Of a stretch of 64,000 bases of DNA, positions 25,918 through 35,331 are shown piece by piece. This stretch comes from Acetobacter sicerae (GTDB lineage: Bacteria > Pseudomonadota > Alphaproteobacteria > Acetobacterales > Acetobacteraceae). Where the stretch lies: the NCBI RefSeq assembly GCF_011516765.1, contig NZ_JAAABN010000010.1, positions 1-64,000 of the forward strand, written 5' to 3'. The notes below the pieces were generated by a model that did no database searches, was not told the origin of the DNA, and saw only the letters and a program-made list of their open reading frames with translations. The translations under genes were made by a program, and so were the position numbers. Numbering within the stretch: the stretch's first letter is position 1; each line of letters opens with the position of its first letter.

Positions 25918-26682
25918 TCACTCGCTGTTGCTGTTACGGGTTCCCATGAACTGCAACATGAACTGAAAGAGGTTGATGAAGTTCAGATAGAGGTTCAGCG
26001 CATCGTAAACCGAACGCTTCGCTGCCCCTTCCGGTCCTTCATAATAAGCGAACTGCGGGTACGTGACCTTGATCCGCTGCGTATCGAAAGCCGTCAGCCC
26101 AATGAAGAGGAAGACGCCCACTACACTGTAGATGAAGTAGAGAGCCGGGCTGCCGAGGAACATGTTCACCAGTCCCGCAATCAGAAGTCCGATCAGGCCC
26201 ATCATGAGGAAGGACTGGAAGCGGATCAGATTGGCGCCAGTGGTGTATGCCCACAGGGACGTTGCACCGAAGGTCGCTGACGTCACCAGAAACACCCGAG
26301 CCACCGATACGCCGGTATACAGCAGCAGAATGCTGGAAAGGCTGGCTCCCATCACCGCACAGAACAGCCAGAAGAGAGTCTGCACCGCTGAACGGGAGAG
26401 CCTGTTCACGCCGAAGGACATCACCATGACGAAGCCCAGCGGCGCGATCATCGCCAGCCAGCCCAGTCCGGTTGGCGCAACCTGATATCCCTGCACGTGG
26501 AAGAACAGGGAACGCACGGACGGTATTTCCGCAATCAGGTAAGCAACGAGTGCCGTGAGCAACAAGCCTGATGCCATCCAGTTATAGACGCGGAGCATAT
26601 AAGCCCGCAGCCCTGCATCCACAGTCGCGGATTGAGCTCCGGTGGCAAAAGGCGACGAACGAAAGTCGCGACTGAAGGACAT
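25918..26682 (-). CDS. Bax inhibitor-1/YccA family membrane protein
   Basis: A 254-residue protein with seven hydrophobic segments, matching the BI-1 (TMBIM) family. Typical parts are 'YNWMASGLLLTALVAYLIAE', 'LFWLFCAVMGASLSSILLLY' and 'VGVFLFIGLTAFDTQRIK', the last holding the family's conserved aspartate. Bacterial members have been linked to pH-dependent cation leak and to FtsH-associated quality control. AAGGAG lies five bases before the ATG at 26682; the frame begins at a GTG at 26688. It is divergent from adhA. Confidence 0.93.
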   Translation of the reverse strand: MSFSRDFRSSPFATGAQSATVDAGLRAYMLRVYNWMASGLLLTALVAYLIAEIPSVRSLFFHVQGYQVAPTGLGWLAMIAPLGFVMVMSFGVNRLSRSAVQTLFWLFCAVMGASLSSILLLYTGVSVARVFLVTSATFGATSLWAYTTGANLIRFQSFLMMGLIGLLIAGLVNMFLGSPALYFIYSVVGVFLFIGLTAFDTQRIKVTYPQFAYYEGPEGAAKRSVYDALNLYLNFINLFQFMLQFMGTRNSNSE

Positions 26683-27258
26683 AACCACTCCTTAAACTGT
26701 CAGATGCTCTGACGGTGTACCTTTAATTGTGTACGTATATATATGTCTGTCGGAACGCTCTTCAAGAACGCCCGCAAACTGCTTCCGGCCTTTATTATAG
26801 AGCATCGTCGAAGCAAAAGGCGACTCTTACAATCATCCACGCCAGCGATGCGCACCGACGAAATATTACAACGCTGCCATCGAAACGATTCTGGGACTTT
26901 CCAACCTCATAGCGCCCTCCGACCATCACCTTTCCGTGAGTCTACAGCGGGACTCTTTCCCTGCAGGATGTTCCCTATTCTCCTGATTGCTGGCTTCCTC
27001 AGCACAGATGAAAAACAGGCTCCATTGCGACATAGACCCGTCACAGCACGGGAAAGCGCAATTTTCTGTCCATTTTTTCATGTTATCTGACGGCATCCTC
27101 CGTTTGGAGCGGTGAGGGTCCCCCTCATTTCACGCATAGGCCGTAATCAGATGACACGATTGACATCATTGGTTCATGTCGGCTGACTACGACACAACGG
27201 TAATTCCGCATTGATTTGCCGACTGAATCTGCAATCAGTGAGCATGAGGACTATAACT
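26683..27258. other. Divergent control region between the BI-1 gene and adhA
   Basis: About 575 bp without a credible gene; a frame at 26743-27090 lacks any recognisable domain and I do not accept it. The region must hold promoters for both flanking genes. A TTGACA hexamer at 27160-27165 is a possible adhA -35 element, though the matching -10 is poor. The long upstream region suggests regulated expression of adhA. Confidence 0.45.
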
Positions 27259-29490
27259 ATGAGCCGTCCCTCAGCCGCCAGGAAGACTTCCTTTCTTGGC
27301 CTACTCGCGGCAGGAACCATCCTTGCCGCGGCCCTGGGTCAGCCTACAGGCGCTGCACGCGCTGCTGACGACCAGGGAGCCACCGGAGAAGCGATCATCC
27401 ACGCTGATGATCATCCGGAAAACTGGCTCTCTTACGGGCGAACCTACTCAGAGCAGCGCTACAGCCCGCTCGACCAGATCAATCGCCAGAATGTCGGCGA
27501 TCTGAAACTGGCCTGGTTCTACGAATTTGACTCCAACCGTGGTCAGGAAGGCACGCCCCTGATCATTGACGGCGTTCTTTACGCCTCCACGAACTGGTCC
27601 AAGGTCAAGGCCCTAAAGGCCGACACCGGTGAGCTGCTCTGGGCCTTTGACCCCAAAGTGCCCGGCAATGTCGCCGTCCGTGGCTGCTGTGATACTGTCA
27701 ACCGCGGCATCGCGTACTGGAATGGCAAGATCTATGTCGGCACCTTCGACGGTCGCCTGATCGCGCTTGACGCGAAGACCGGCAAGGTCGTCTGGAGCGT
27801 CAACACCATTCCCAAGGACGCCGCGCTCGGTAAGCAGCGCTCCTATACTGTCGATGGCGCTCCGCGTATCGCCAAAGGCCGGGTCATCATCGGTAACGGT
27901 GGTTCCGAGTTCGGCGCCCGTGGTTTTGTTTCCGCGTTCGACGCCGAGACCGGCAAGCTCGACTGGCGCTTCTTCACGGTTCCGAACGCGAAGAACGAGC
28001 CCGATCATGCCGCGTCCGACAGCGTGCTGATGAACAAGGCCTACAAGACATGGAGCCCGACCGGCGCATGGACGAAGCAGGGCGGTGGCGGAACCGTCTG
28101 GGATTCCATCGTCTATGATCCGGTGACGGACCTTGTTTACCTGGGTGTCGGCAACGGCTCTCCCTGGAACTACAAGTACCGCTCCAACGGTATCGGCGAC
28201 AACCTGTTCCTGGGCAGCATCGTTGCGATCAAGCCTGAGACCGGCGAGTATGTCTGGCACTTCCAGGCGACACCGATGGACGAGTGGGACTACACCTCGG
28301 TCCAGCAGATCATGACACTTGATCTGCCGATCAACGGCGAGACCCGCCATGTGGTCGTTCACGCTCCGAAGAACGGCTTCTTCTACGTCCTCGACGCGAA
28401 GACCGGCCAGTTCATTCAGGGCAAGAACTACGTCTATGAGAACTGGGCTTATGGCCTCGATCCGAAAACCGGCCGTCCGATCTTCAATCCTGAAGGTCTG
28501 TATACGCTGACCGGCAAGGACTGGTACGGCATTCCGGGTCCTCTGGGTGCGCATAACTTCATGCAGATGGCTTACAGCCCGCGCACGCATCTGATCTATC
28601 TGCCAGCTCACCAGATTCCGTTCGGCTACAAAAACCAGGCCGGTGGCTTCAAGCCGCATCCTGATTCCTGGAACCTTGGTCTCGACATGACCAAGACAGG
28701 TCTGCCTGACACGCCTGAAGCCCGCGCTGCCTACATGCAGGATCTGAAGGGCTGGCTGCTGGCATGGGATCCGGTCAAGCTGCAGGCGCAGTGGTCCATT
28801 GAGCGTCCGGGCGGCTGGGACGGCGGCGTGCTGGCAACTGGCGGCGATCTGGTCTTCCAGGGCCTCGCAACCGGTGAATTCCACGCCTACGACGCCACAG
28901 ACGGCAAGGATCTGTTCAAATACGATCTGCAGAGCGGCATCATTGCAAACCCGGTGACCTACAGCGTCAACGGCAAGCAGTATGTTGCGATCGAAGTTGG
29001 CTGGGGCGGTATCTATCCGATCTCCATGGGCGGCATGAGCCGTACTGCTGGCTGGACGGTCAACCACTCCTACCTCGCGGTGTTCTCACTCGACGGCAAG
29101 GCCAAGCTGCCGACATGGAACAGCATCGGCTTCCTCCCTGTGAAACCACCGGCGGAGTTTGACGAGAAGCTGGTCGACAAGGGCTACTTCCAGTACCAGA
29201 CCTACTGCCAGACCTGCCATGGCGATAACGCCGAGGCCGGCGGCATGCTTCCGGATCTGCGCTGGTCCGGCGCCATCCGTCACAAGGACGCTTTCTACAA
29301 CGTCGTGGGACGTGGTGCTCTGACGGCGTACGGCATGGATCGCTTCGATACGTCCATGACGCCGGACGAAATCGAGAGCATCCGGAACTACCTGATCAAA
29401 CGTGCGACCGACACGTATGAGCGCGAGGTTGAAGCTCGGAAGAATCCGAACAAAATCCCGACCGCTCCTGCGCTCGGTATCACCCCGTGA
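27259..29490 (+). CDS. adhA: PQQ-dependent alcohol dehydrogenase, quinohemoprotein subunit I
   Basis: A 743-residue periplasmic precursor that oxidises ethanol to acetaldehyde, the first step of vinegar fermentation. A Sec signal peptide (FLGLLAAGTILAAALG) ends near 'GAARA'. The eight-bladed propeller carries the vicinal disulfide 'RGCCDTVNRG' that stacks on PQQ, and repeated tryptophan-docking motifs ('GELLWAFD', 'GKVVWSV', 'GEYVWHF'). 'DEWDYTS' holds the catalytic aspartate region. The C-terminal domain binds heme c at 'CQTCHG'. The ATG at 27259 has GAGG nine bases upstream; in-frame upstream ATGs (27244, 27211) are less well placed. adhB follows after 18-57 bp. Confidence 0.96.
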   Translation: MSRPSAARKTSFLGLLAAGTILAAALGQPTGAARAADDQGATGEAIIHADDHPENWLSYGRTYSEQRYSPLDQINRQNVGDLKLAWFYEFDSNRGQEGTPLIIDGVLYASTNWSKVKALKADTGELLWAFDPKVPGNVAVRGCCDTVNRGIAYWNGKIYVGTFDGRLIALDAKTGKVVWSVNTIPKDAALGKQRSYTVDGAPRIAKGRVIIGNGGSEFGARGFVSAFDAETGKLDWRFFTVPNAKNEPDHAASDSVLMNKAYKTWSPTGAWTKQGGGGTVWDSIVYDPVTDLVYLGVGNGSPWNYKYRSNGIGDNLFLGSIVAIKPETGEYVWHFQATPMDEWDYTSVQQIMTLDLPINGETRHVVVHAPKNGFFYVLDAKTGQFIQGKNYVYENWAYGLDPKTGRPIFNPEGLYTLTGKDWYGIPGPLGAHNFMQMAYSPRTHLIYLPAHQIPFGYKNQAGGFKPHPDSWNLGLDMTKTGLPDTPEARAAYMQDLKGWLLAWDPVKLQAQWSIERPGGWDGGVLATGGDLVFQGLATGEFHAYDATDGKDLFKYDLQSGIIANPVTYSVNGKQYVAIEVGWGGIYPISMGGMSRTAGWTVNHSYLAVFSLDGKAKLPTWNSIGFLPVKPPAEFDEKLVDKGYFQYQTYCQTCHGDNAEAGGMLPDLRWSGAIRHKDAFYNVVGRGALTAYGMDRFDTSMTPDEIESIRNYLIKRATDTYEREVEARKNPNKIPTAPALGITP

Positions 29491-29547
29491 AATGGGAGAC
29501 CGTGACAAATGGCATCCTTCCAACACAAGCACCGCGGTGGTGAAACA

Positions 29548-30981
29548 ATGATCAAAGGACTTAAAGCTGCGCTTGGCGCAGCTGTGGTCGGGCTTCTTGC
29601 AGGGACCGCGCTCAGCGCCTCCCCTGCTCTGGCGCAGAACGCTGACGACAGCGACCTGGTGGCCAAGGGCGCTTATGTGGCGCGCCTTGGTGACTGCGTG
29701 GCCTGTCATACAGCTCTGCATGGCACCGCTTTTGCGGGTGGTCTCCAGATCAAAACCCCGATTGGCGCGATTTATTCGACCAACATCACACCTGATCCCA
29801 AGACCGGTATCGGCAGCTACACGCTGGAAGACTTCGACAAGGCAGTCCGCCACGGCATCCGCAAGGATGGCTCGGCGCTGTATCCGGCAATGCCTTATCC
29901 GTCTTTCGCCCGCATGTCGGAAGACGATATCAAGGCACTGTACGCCTACTTCATGCATGGCGTTGCTCCGGTAGATCAGCCCAACAAGCCGGCTGACATC
30001 TCCTGGCCCCTGTCCATGCGCTGGCCGCTCGCTTTCTGGGGCAAGATGTTTGCTCCGGCTCCGAAGGCGTTCACGCCGGCTCCGGGCACGGATCCTGTCG
30101 TCGCTCGTGGTGAATATCTCGTCACGGGTCCGGGACATTGCGGCGCCTGCCATACGCCTCGTGGTTTCTCCATGCAGGAGAAAGCCTACGATGCAGCAGG
30201 TGGTGCAGACTTCCTTGGCGGCGGCGCGCCGATCGACAACTGGATTGCCCCCAGCCTGCGTAGCGATCCTGTTCTGGGTCTCGGCCGCTGGTCGGAAGAT
30301 GATCTGGTTCAGTTCCTGCGTTCGGGTCGTATCGATCACTCCGCAGCATTCGGCGGAATGGCCGATGTGGTGGCATGGAGCACCCAGTACTGGTCCGAGG
30401 ACGATCTTCGCGCCACGGCGAAGTATCTGAAGAGCCTGCCGGAAGTGCCGAAAGCCAAGGGCGATTACACCTACGATCCGTCCACGGCTCAGGCTCTTGA
30501 TGCCGGCAAGACAGCTGGCATGACCGGTGCCGATGTCTACGTGCAGCAGTGCGCCATCTGCCATCGTAACGACGGTGCAGCAGTAGACCGCATGTTCCCG
30601 CCACTGGCTGGAAACCCTGTTGTCGTTTCGGAAAACCCGACCTCTGTCGCTCATATCGTGGCAGCCGGTGGCGTTCTCCCGCCGACCAACTGGGCTCCTT
30701 CAGCCGTCGCCATGCCGGGTTACCAGAAGATCCTGAACGATCAGCAGGTTGCTGACGTCGTGAACTTCATCCGTACCTCATGGGGCAACAAGGCTCCGGC
30801 CAACGTAACGGCGTCTGACGTCTCCAAGCTGCGTCAGGCCAGCCAGTCTGTTCTGGACCGTCGTTCCTGGACGGATGAACCAACCAGCACCTCCAGCTGG
30901 GGCCTCTTCGGTCCGCAGCCTTATGGTGAAGGATGGACATTCTCTCCGGATACGCATGCCGGTGTAGATAACCCGCAGTAA
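29548..30981 (+). CDS. adhB: Alcohol dehydrogenase cytochrome c subunit II
   Basis: A 477-residue triheme cytochrome c that passes electrons from AdhA to ubiquinone. The signal peptide is 'MIKGLKAALGAAVVGLLAGT' and cleavage is expected near 'SPALAQ'. Three heme c motifs are visible: 'CVACH', 'CGACH' and 'CAICH'. The distal Met-containing segments are typical of the family. The frame also has an ATG at 29509, preceded by GGGAG, which would add 13 residues; I prefer 29548 because it begins directly with a normal signal peptide. No small third subunit gene (adhS) is adjacent. A strong terminator follows. Confidence 0.95.
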   Translation: MIKGLKAALGAAVVGLLAGTALSASPALAQNADDSDLVAKGAYVARLGDCVACHTALHGTAFAGGLQIKTPIGAIYSTNITPDPKTGIGSYTLEDFDKAVRHGIRKDGSALYPAMPYPSFARMSEDDIKALYAYFMHGVAPVDQPNKPADISWPLSMRWPLAFWGKMFAPAPKAFTPAPGTDPVVARGEYLVTGPGHCGACHTPRGFSMQEKAYDAAGGADFLGGGAPIDNWIAPSLRSDPVLGLGRWSEDDLVQFLRSGRIDHSAAFGGMADVVAWSTQYWSEDDLRATAKYLKSLPEVPKAKGDYTYDPSTAQALDAGKTAGMTGADVYVQQCAICHRNDGAAVDRMFPPLAGNPVVVSENPTSVAHIVAAGGVLPPTNWAPSAVAMPGYQKILNDQQVADVVNFIRTSWGNKAPANVTASDVSKLRQASQSVLDRRSWTDEPTSTSSWGLFGPQPYGEGWTFSPDTHAGVDNPQ

Positions 30982-31010
30982 GTCTGGACAGAGTCCTCGA
31001 CTTGTTCGGG

Positions 31011-31044
31011 AAGCCACGGAGAGAAATCTCCGTGGCTTTTTTTG
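31011..31044 (+). terminator. Strong terminator of adhAB
   Basis: AAGCCACGGAGA (31011-31022) and TCTCCGTGGCTT (31027-31038) form a perfect 12-bp stem closed by a GAAA tetraloop and followed by a T-run, 30 bp after the adhB stop codon. Confidence 0.95.
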
Positions 31045-31479
31045 TTTTCATTTTCTGAAAGATCGTTTGCTACCAGAGCCTGTTTGAAACATCGCTCCAA
31101 TGTGATTCAAGCTCTGGATGTGAGCGCCGGAGCAGAGGGGCCGGATGGCCAGAATCACCCGCTGACGGCAGCTCGTGAGTGATTACGGGCGACGCGTTGA
31201 CGTGTCACAGGCCATGATCTTCGTTGTCATGGGTGTTAATCTCATGCGTCGAAATAGCTCACATGTGATTTTCCAAACGGTCTCTCAGAGCCAATCAGCA
31301 AACCGCTCGATTTTAAAAGCCTTTAATAATATTCAATTCAGAAACCAGACTGACAGCTCCAAAATCGACGCCTGATTACATGAGGTCTTATCCTTACTCT
31401 GCTAAGGCGCAGGCTCGTTGGTTTAGAGTTGCTTCAGATCCGGGTTTTCGTCTTCAGAATTAGCGATACTCACAGACCG

Positions 31480-31523
31480 CAGGCCGGATTTATTAGGCTT
31501 CACCATGGCCGGCCTGTTATTTT
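31480..31523 (+). terminator. Hairpin in the adhB-argB gap, possible terminator
   Basis: CAGGCCGG (31480-31487) and CCGGCCTG (31509-31516) pair perfectly around a 21-base loop and are followed by TTATTTT on the plus strand. No annotated plus-strand gene ends here, so it may end an unannotated transcript or be a chance or relic structure. Confidence 0.4.
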
Positions 31524-31754
31524 CAGACCCTTATCTTCTATTCACAGGCAGCATTCATAAGCTTATCGATGCGCTTTCCTATTGAAAGCAGTCATTAAAA
31601 ACCGTTTGCAGGTTTTACTATTTCAATATTGAATTTTCTTTATTGATTTCCATCGTCATCCCTCCCCTCTCCCTTTGATCTTTTCCTGTTAAAACAGAGA
31701 AGAATGAGGAGGCCGACTACAGGTCGCTCTGCTTGCAAACTGAGCAAACGCCAA

Positions 31755-31782
31755 CAAAAAAGGGCGTCCAGAAGACGCCCTT
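31755..31782 (-). terminator. Terminator of argB
   Basis: On the minus strand AAGGGCGTC and GACGCCCTT pair perfectly around a five-base loop and are followed by seven T, about 30 bp after the argB stop codon. Confidence 0.88.
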
Positions 31783-31810
31783 TCTCGTTCAGTCACTAAA
31801 AATCAGAAAC

Positions 31811-32716
31811 TCAACCAGCGCGGATCAAGGTTCCCGAACCGGCGCGTGTAAACAGTTCCAGTAAACAGGCATGCGGTACACGGCCGTTCACGATAACAGC
31901 CGCCTTCGCCCCCGCCTTCACAGCCTGCAGACAGGTCTCCACCTTCGGGATCATGCCGCCGGAAATCATGCCGGACGCAATACCCTTGCGTGCTTCCTCG
32001 GCTGTCAGTTCCGGTATCAGCTTTCCGTTTCCGTCAAGTACACCCGGCACATCCGTCAGCATCAGCAGGCGCGAGGCATGAATGGCGCCAGCAATCGCTC
32101 CGGCCACAGAATCGGCGTTGACGTTGAAGGTCTCACCATTATGGCCACCTGCAACCGGAGCAATGACCGGAATAAGACCCGAACCTGAAAGCGCATAAAG
32201 CACCTGAGGGTTGATCTCGTCGGGATCACCGACAAAGCCGAGATCCAATGTCTGCTCAACGCCTGTGACAGGATCTTTGACCTTGCGCAGTAGCTTGCTG
32301 GCTTTCACCAGCCCACCGTCCTTACCGGAGACGCCAACCGCCAGCGCACCGGCTTCATTGATGAGGCTCGCAACCTGTTTGTTGACGGAGCCGCACAGCA
32401 CCATCTCCACAACATCAATTGCCGCAGCATCCGTAACACGGAACCCATCGACAAAAGAGGACTTCACCTGAAGTCGTTCCAGCATCTGGTTGATCTGCGG
32501 ACCACCGCCGTGCACCACAACCGGATTGATGCCCACCAGTTTCAGCAGGGCAATATCCTTGCCGAACGTCTGGGCCAGTTCCGGGTCACCCATGGCGTGC
32601 CCACCATACTTCACGACAATGGTGTCACCGGCATAACGACGCAGGAAAGGCAGTGCTCCCGCAAGTGTCGCCGCCTGCTGCAAGGCGTCCGCTGATGGAA
32701 GTCCCTGATCCGTCAT
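31811..32716 (-). CDS. argB: Acetylglutamate kinase
   Basis: A 301-residue amino-acid kinase that phosphorylates N-acetylglutamate, the second step of arginine synthesis. Family motifs are 'VVKYGGHAMGD', 'VVHGGGPQINQMLERL', 'FNVNADSVAGAIAGAI' and 'LLMLTDVPGVLD'. The start at 32716 (MTDQGLPSA) has GGAG five bases upstream; the frame is open to 32770 with an unlikely leader. It is the last gene of the rpmH-rnpA-yidD-yidC-engB-argB run. Confidence 0.95.
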   Translation of the reverse strand: MTDQGLPSADALQQAATLAGALPFLRRYAGDTIVVKYGGHAMGDPELAQTFGKDIALLKLVGINPVVVHGGGPQINQMLERLQVKSSFVDGFRVTDAAAIDVVEMVLCGSVNKQVASLINEAGALAVGVSGKDGGLVKASKLLRKVKDPVTGVEQTLDLGFVGDPDEINPQVLYALSGSGLIPVIAPVAGGHNGETFNVNADSVAGAIAGAIHASRLLMLTDVPGVLDGNGKLIPELTAEEARKGIASGMISGGMIPKVETCLQAVKAGAKAAVIVNGRVPHACLLELFTRAGSGTLIRAG

Positions 32717-32796
32717 CTCAACTCCACATGTCCTGAAAACATGGCCCGGCCTGCCGGAACCGCAAAACATGAGGTTCCGGGAACCTCAATCCGCAC

Positions 32797-33468
32797 TCAG
32801 TTCTGAACCGGTTCCGCAAAAGCTGCAATTTCAGCCCGCAGCTCCGGAATCCCGAGCCCCGTTTCACTGCTGGTGCGTAAAACGAGGGGATGAGCGGCCG
32901 GATGACGGCTCACCTCAGCCACAACCTCACGGTAGCGGGCTTCCTCGGCTTTCGGTTTCACATCATCGCATTTCGTCAGCACGACCTGAAAATTGATGGC
33001 CGCTTTGTCGAACATGTCCATCACGTCGCGATCAGATGCCTTTGTCTCGATCCGGGCGTCCAGAAGCAGGATCACGCGCCGCAGATTGGGGCGACCGCGG
33101 AGATAATCGAACATCATCCCCTGCCAGTCTTCCTTCACTGCCTTGGCCGCCTTGGCGAAGCCATAGCCCGGCATGTCCACGAGAACGAGCTGACCATTGA
33201 GATCGAAAAAATTGAGCTGCTTCGTACGGCCCGGCTCGGAAGAGGCCCTGGCGAGACTTTTACGTCCTGTCAGCGCATTGATGAGGCTTGATTTACCGAC
33301 ATTGGAACGTCCGGCAAACGCCACCTCCGGCGCTGCCGGATCCGGCAGCTGACCAATCTGCTGCGCACCATAGAAAAAATCACATGGTCCTGCGAACAGG
33401 AGACGTCCGGCCTCAAGCTGTTCGGGTGACAGCTCGAGAGAGGCAGAAAAGTCCTGTTCGTCAGCCAT
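32797..33468 (-). CDS. engB: Ribosome-biogenesis GTPase EngB (YihA/YsxC)
   Basis: A 223-residue GTPase needed for large-subunit assembly. G-motifs are 'FAGRSNVGKSSLINALTG' (G1), 'DMPGYG' (G3) and 'LTKCDD' (G4). The start at 33468 (MADEQDFSAS) lies five bases beyond the yidC stop and has AAAGG upstream, so the frame's extension to 33489, inside yidC, is not needed. It sits between yidC and argB. Confidence 0.95.
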   Translation of the reverse strand: MADEQDFSASLELSPEQLEAGRLLFAGPCDFFYGAQQIGQLPDPAAPEVAFAGRSNVGKSSLINALTGRKSLARASSEPGRTKQLNFFDLNGQLVLVDMPGYGFAKAAKAVKEDWQGMMFDYLRGRPNLRRVILLLDARIETKASDRDVMDMFDKAAINFQVVLTKCDDVKPKAEEARYREVVAEVSRHPAAHPLVLRTSSETGLGIPELRAEIAAFAEPVQN

Positions 33469-33472
33469 CAGT

Positions 33473-35212
33473 TCAGCCTTTCTTTCCACGCGGTTTGGCC
33501 GGTGGAATGATCTCCGGCTCGTTCTTCTTCCGGGCGTGGAGCTTCATGATCGTATACTGCTGCGCCATCGTCAGCAGGTTGTTCCAGCAATAGTAGATCA
33601 CCAGACCAACAGGCTGCCGCGCCATGAAGAAGGTGAAGATAAACGGCATCATGATGAACACGGGCTTCTGCGCCGGATCAACGGTCGCGGGATTGATCCG
33701 CTGCATCAGCCAGATGGTGATGCCATACAGGATCGGCCACGCGCCAAGAAGCAGCCACGATGAAACAAGCGTCGGATCGAAAGGAAGCAGACCGAACAGG
33801 TTGAAGATATTGGTCGGGTCCGGCGCAGAAAGATCGTGAATCCAGCCAACAAATGGTGCGTGACGCATTTCGATGGTGACATAGAGCACCTTGTACAGAC
33901 ACCAGAAGACCGGGGCCTGAATCAACAGCGGCAGACAGCCGCTGGCCGGGTTCACGCCTTCCTTCTTGTAAAGCTGCATGACCTGCTGGTTCATCTGAAC
34001 CGGATCATCCTTGTAACGCTCCCGCAGTTCCTTCATGCGCGGCGCAATGTCACGCATCGCAGCGGCGGAACGGAACCCCTTGGACGCCAGCGGGAAGAAC
34101 ACCGCCTTGACGATCAGCGTAAAGGTCAGGAGAGCAAGACCGAAGTTGCCGAAGAACTGATAGAGCCAGTCAAGAACGAAGAACACCGGACGTGTCAGGA
34201 AGGCGAACCAGCCGAAATCGACAGCTTTCCAGAAATCCGGAATGTTCATTTCATGCTGATAACGCTCAAGAAGACGGACTTCCTTGGCTCCGGCAAAGAC
34301 ATGCGACGTCGTCTGGATCTCTGCATCAGGTGCGGCGACCAGCGGCTTCTGCCCAGTGAACCCGACCTGATACGCGCCAGCGGGCGTATCGAAGCCATAG
34401 GTGCCACCAACCTCTTCCTTCTGGTCCGGAACCACGGCTGCCAGCCAGTATTTATCGGTGATACCAGCCCAGCCGCCTGTACCAGCCTTCGACCATGACA
34501 CGAAGTTTGGTGCCGTGGAGCCATCACGAAGCGACTTGTAGGACTCTTCGCCCAGCTTTCCGTCGATCACGGAAATCGGGCCTTCATGCACCAGCATGCC
34601 GCCCGTCTCGACCGGCGTATATCCACGGACCACACGGGAGAACGGCACCAGTGATACCGCTGCGCCTGTCGTGTTGCGGACCTTCTGTGTGACCGTGAAC
34701 ATGTAGTCACGATCCACGGAAAGATCGATTTCAAACGTCAGACCGCCACCGTTATCCCATGTCAGAACAACAGGCGCATCGGAGCCGAGCTTGGGAGCCG
34801 AGGTCGTCCACAGCGTATGGGCGTCAGGAAGCTTGATGGTCTGCCCCGGCGAACCATACCAGCCGAACTCGACATAGGTCGGTTCCTTCTCGTTCCGGGC
34901 TTCCAGCACGCGAACAAGCGGACTGTCAGGTCTGACAGTCTCATGGTAGCCGCGAAGAACCAGATCATCGAGACGGGCGCCCCGAAGATTGACGGAACCC
35001 ACCACATCCACAGCATCAATCGGCAGACGTGACGGCGCTTCTTCGCGATCCGTCACTCTTGGCTGATCATTCTCTGTGGGAGGCGCCGTTATGGCTGTGG
35101 TTTTGCCCTGTATCGCCGATGAGGTTTTGTGTTCCTCCGGCATGAAATACTCAAAACCGATTAGTACCAGCGCCGACAGAACGGTCGCCAATATTACACG
35201 TCTGATATCCAT
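33473..35212 (-). CDS. yidC: Membrane protein insertase YidC
   Basis: A 579-residue Oxa1/YidC insertase. The N-terminal helix 'RVILATVLSALVLIGFEYF' anchors a large periplasmic P1 domain (about residues 60-340). The C-terminal core has five helices, starting 'LYQFFGNFGLALLTFTLIVK' and including 'GCLPLLIQAPVFWCLYKVLY', and the cytoplasmic loop 'RDIAPRMKELRERYKDDPVQ'. The basic tail 'KPRGKKG' is typical. It inserts and folds inner-membrane proteins with or without SecYEG. It lies downstream of rnpA-yidD, the usual arrangement. Confidence 0.97.
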   Translation of the reverse strand: MDIRRVILATVLSALVLIGFEYFMPEEHKTSSAIQGKTTAITAPPTENDQPRVTDREEAPSRLPIDAVDVVGSVNLRGARLDDLVLRGYHETVRPDSPLVRVLEARNEKEPTYVEFGWYGSPGQTIKLPDAHTLWTTSAPKLGSDAPVVLTWDNGGGLTFEIDLSVDRDYMFTVTQKVRNTTGAAVSLVPFSRVVRGYTPVETGGMLVHEGPISVIDGKLGEESYKSLRDGSTAPNFVSWSKAGTGGWAGITDKYWLAAVVPDQKEEVGGTYGFDTPAGAYQVGFTGQKPLVAAPDAEIQTTSHVFAGAKEVRLLERYQHEMNIPDFWKAVDFGWFAFLTRPVFFVLDWLYQFFGNFGLALLTFTLIVKAVFFPLASKGFRSAAAMRDIAPRMKELRERYKDDPVQMNQQVMQLYKKEGVNPASGCLPLLIQAPVFWCLYKVLYVTIEMRHAPFVGWIHDLSAPDPTNIFNLFGLLPFDPTLVSSWLLLGAWPILYGITIWLMQRINPATVDPAQKPVFIMMPFIFTFFMARQPVGLVIYYCWNNLLTMAQQYTIMKLHARKKNEPEIIPPAKPRGKKG

Positions 35213-35331
35213 ACCGACCGGCTGGCCTCTCTAACTTCGTGAAAACACCTCCGGGCAACCAGCATGGCGCCCGGCACAATCAGCGGTATCTCATAGCGGA
35301 ATTGCGCCCGATTGCCAGATGCTCCGGCAAA

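Larger units (their letters stand above)
30982..31810. other. Long AT-rich intergenic region after adhB
   Basis: About 830 bp with two terminators at its ends (adhB and argB). I find no credible gene. A frame at 31175-31375 has no start signal or recognisable domain. A sequence near 31074-31090 (GAGCCTGTTTGAAAC) resembles the outer end of some IS5-type elements, but no transposase or matching end is visible. A hairpin at 31480-31516 is noted separately. Confidence 0.45.

Noticed and set aside
26743-27090. Possible 115-residue gene upstream of adhA
   Set aside because: There is no ribosome-binding site, no domain, and the composition is irregular. The region is better explained as a divergent control region.
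27613-29067. Long minus-strand open frame (484 codons) opposite adhA
   Set aside because: It is fully antisense to an unmistakable PQQ dehydrogenase and has no recognisable domain.
31175-31375. Possible 66-residue gene in the adhB-argB gap
   Set aside because: No start signal or recognisable content, in an AT-rich non-coding stretch.
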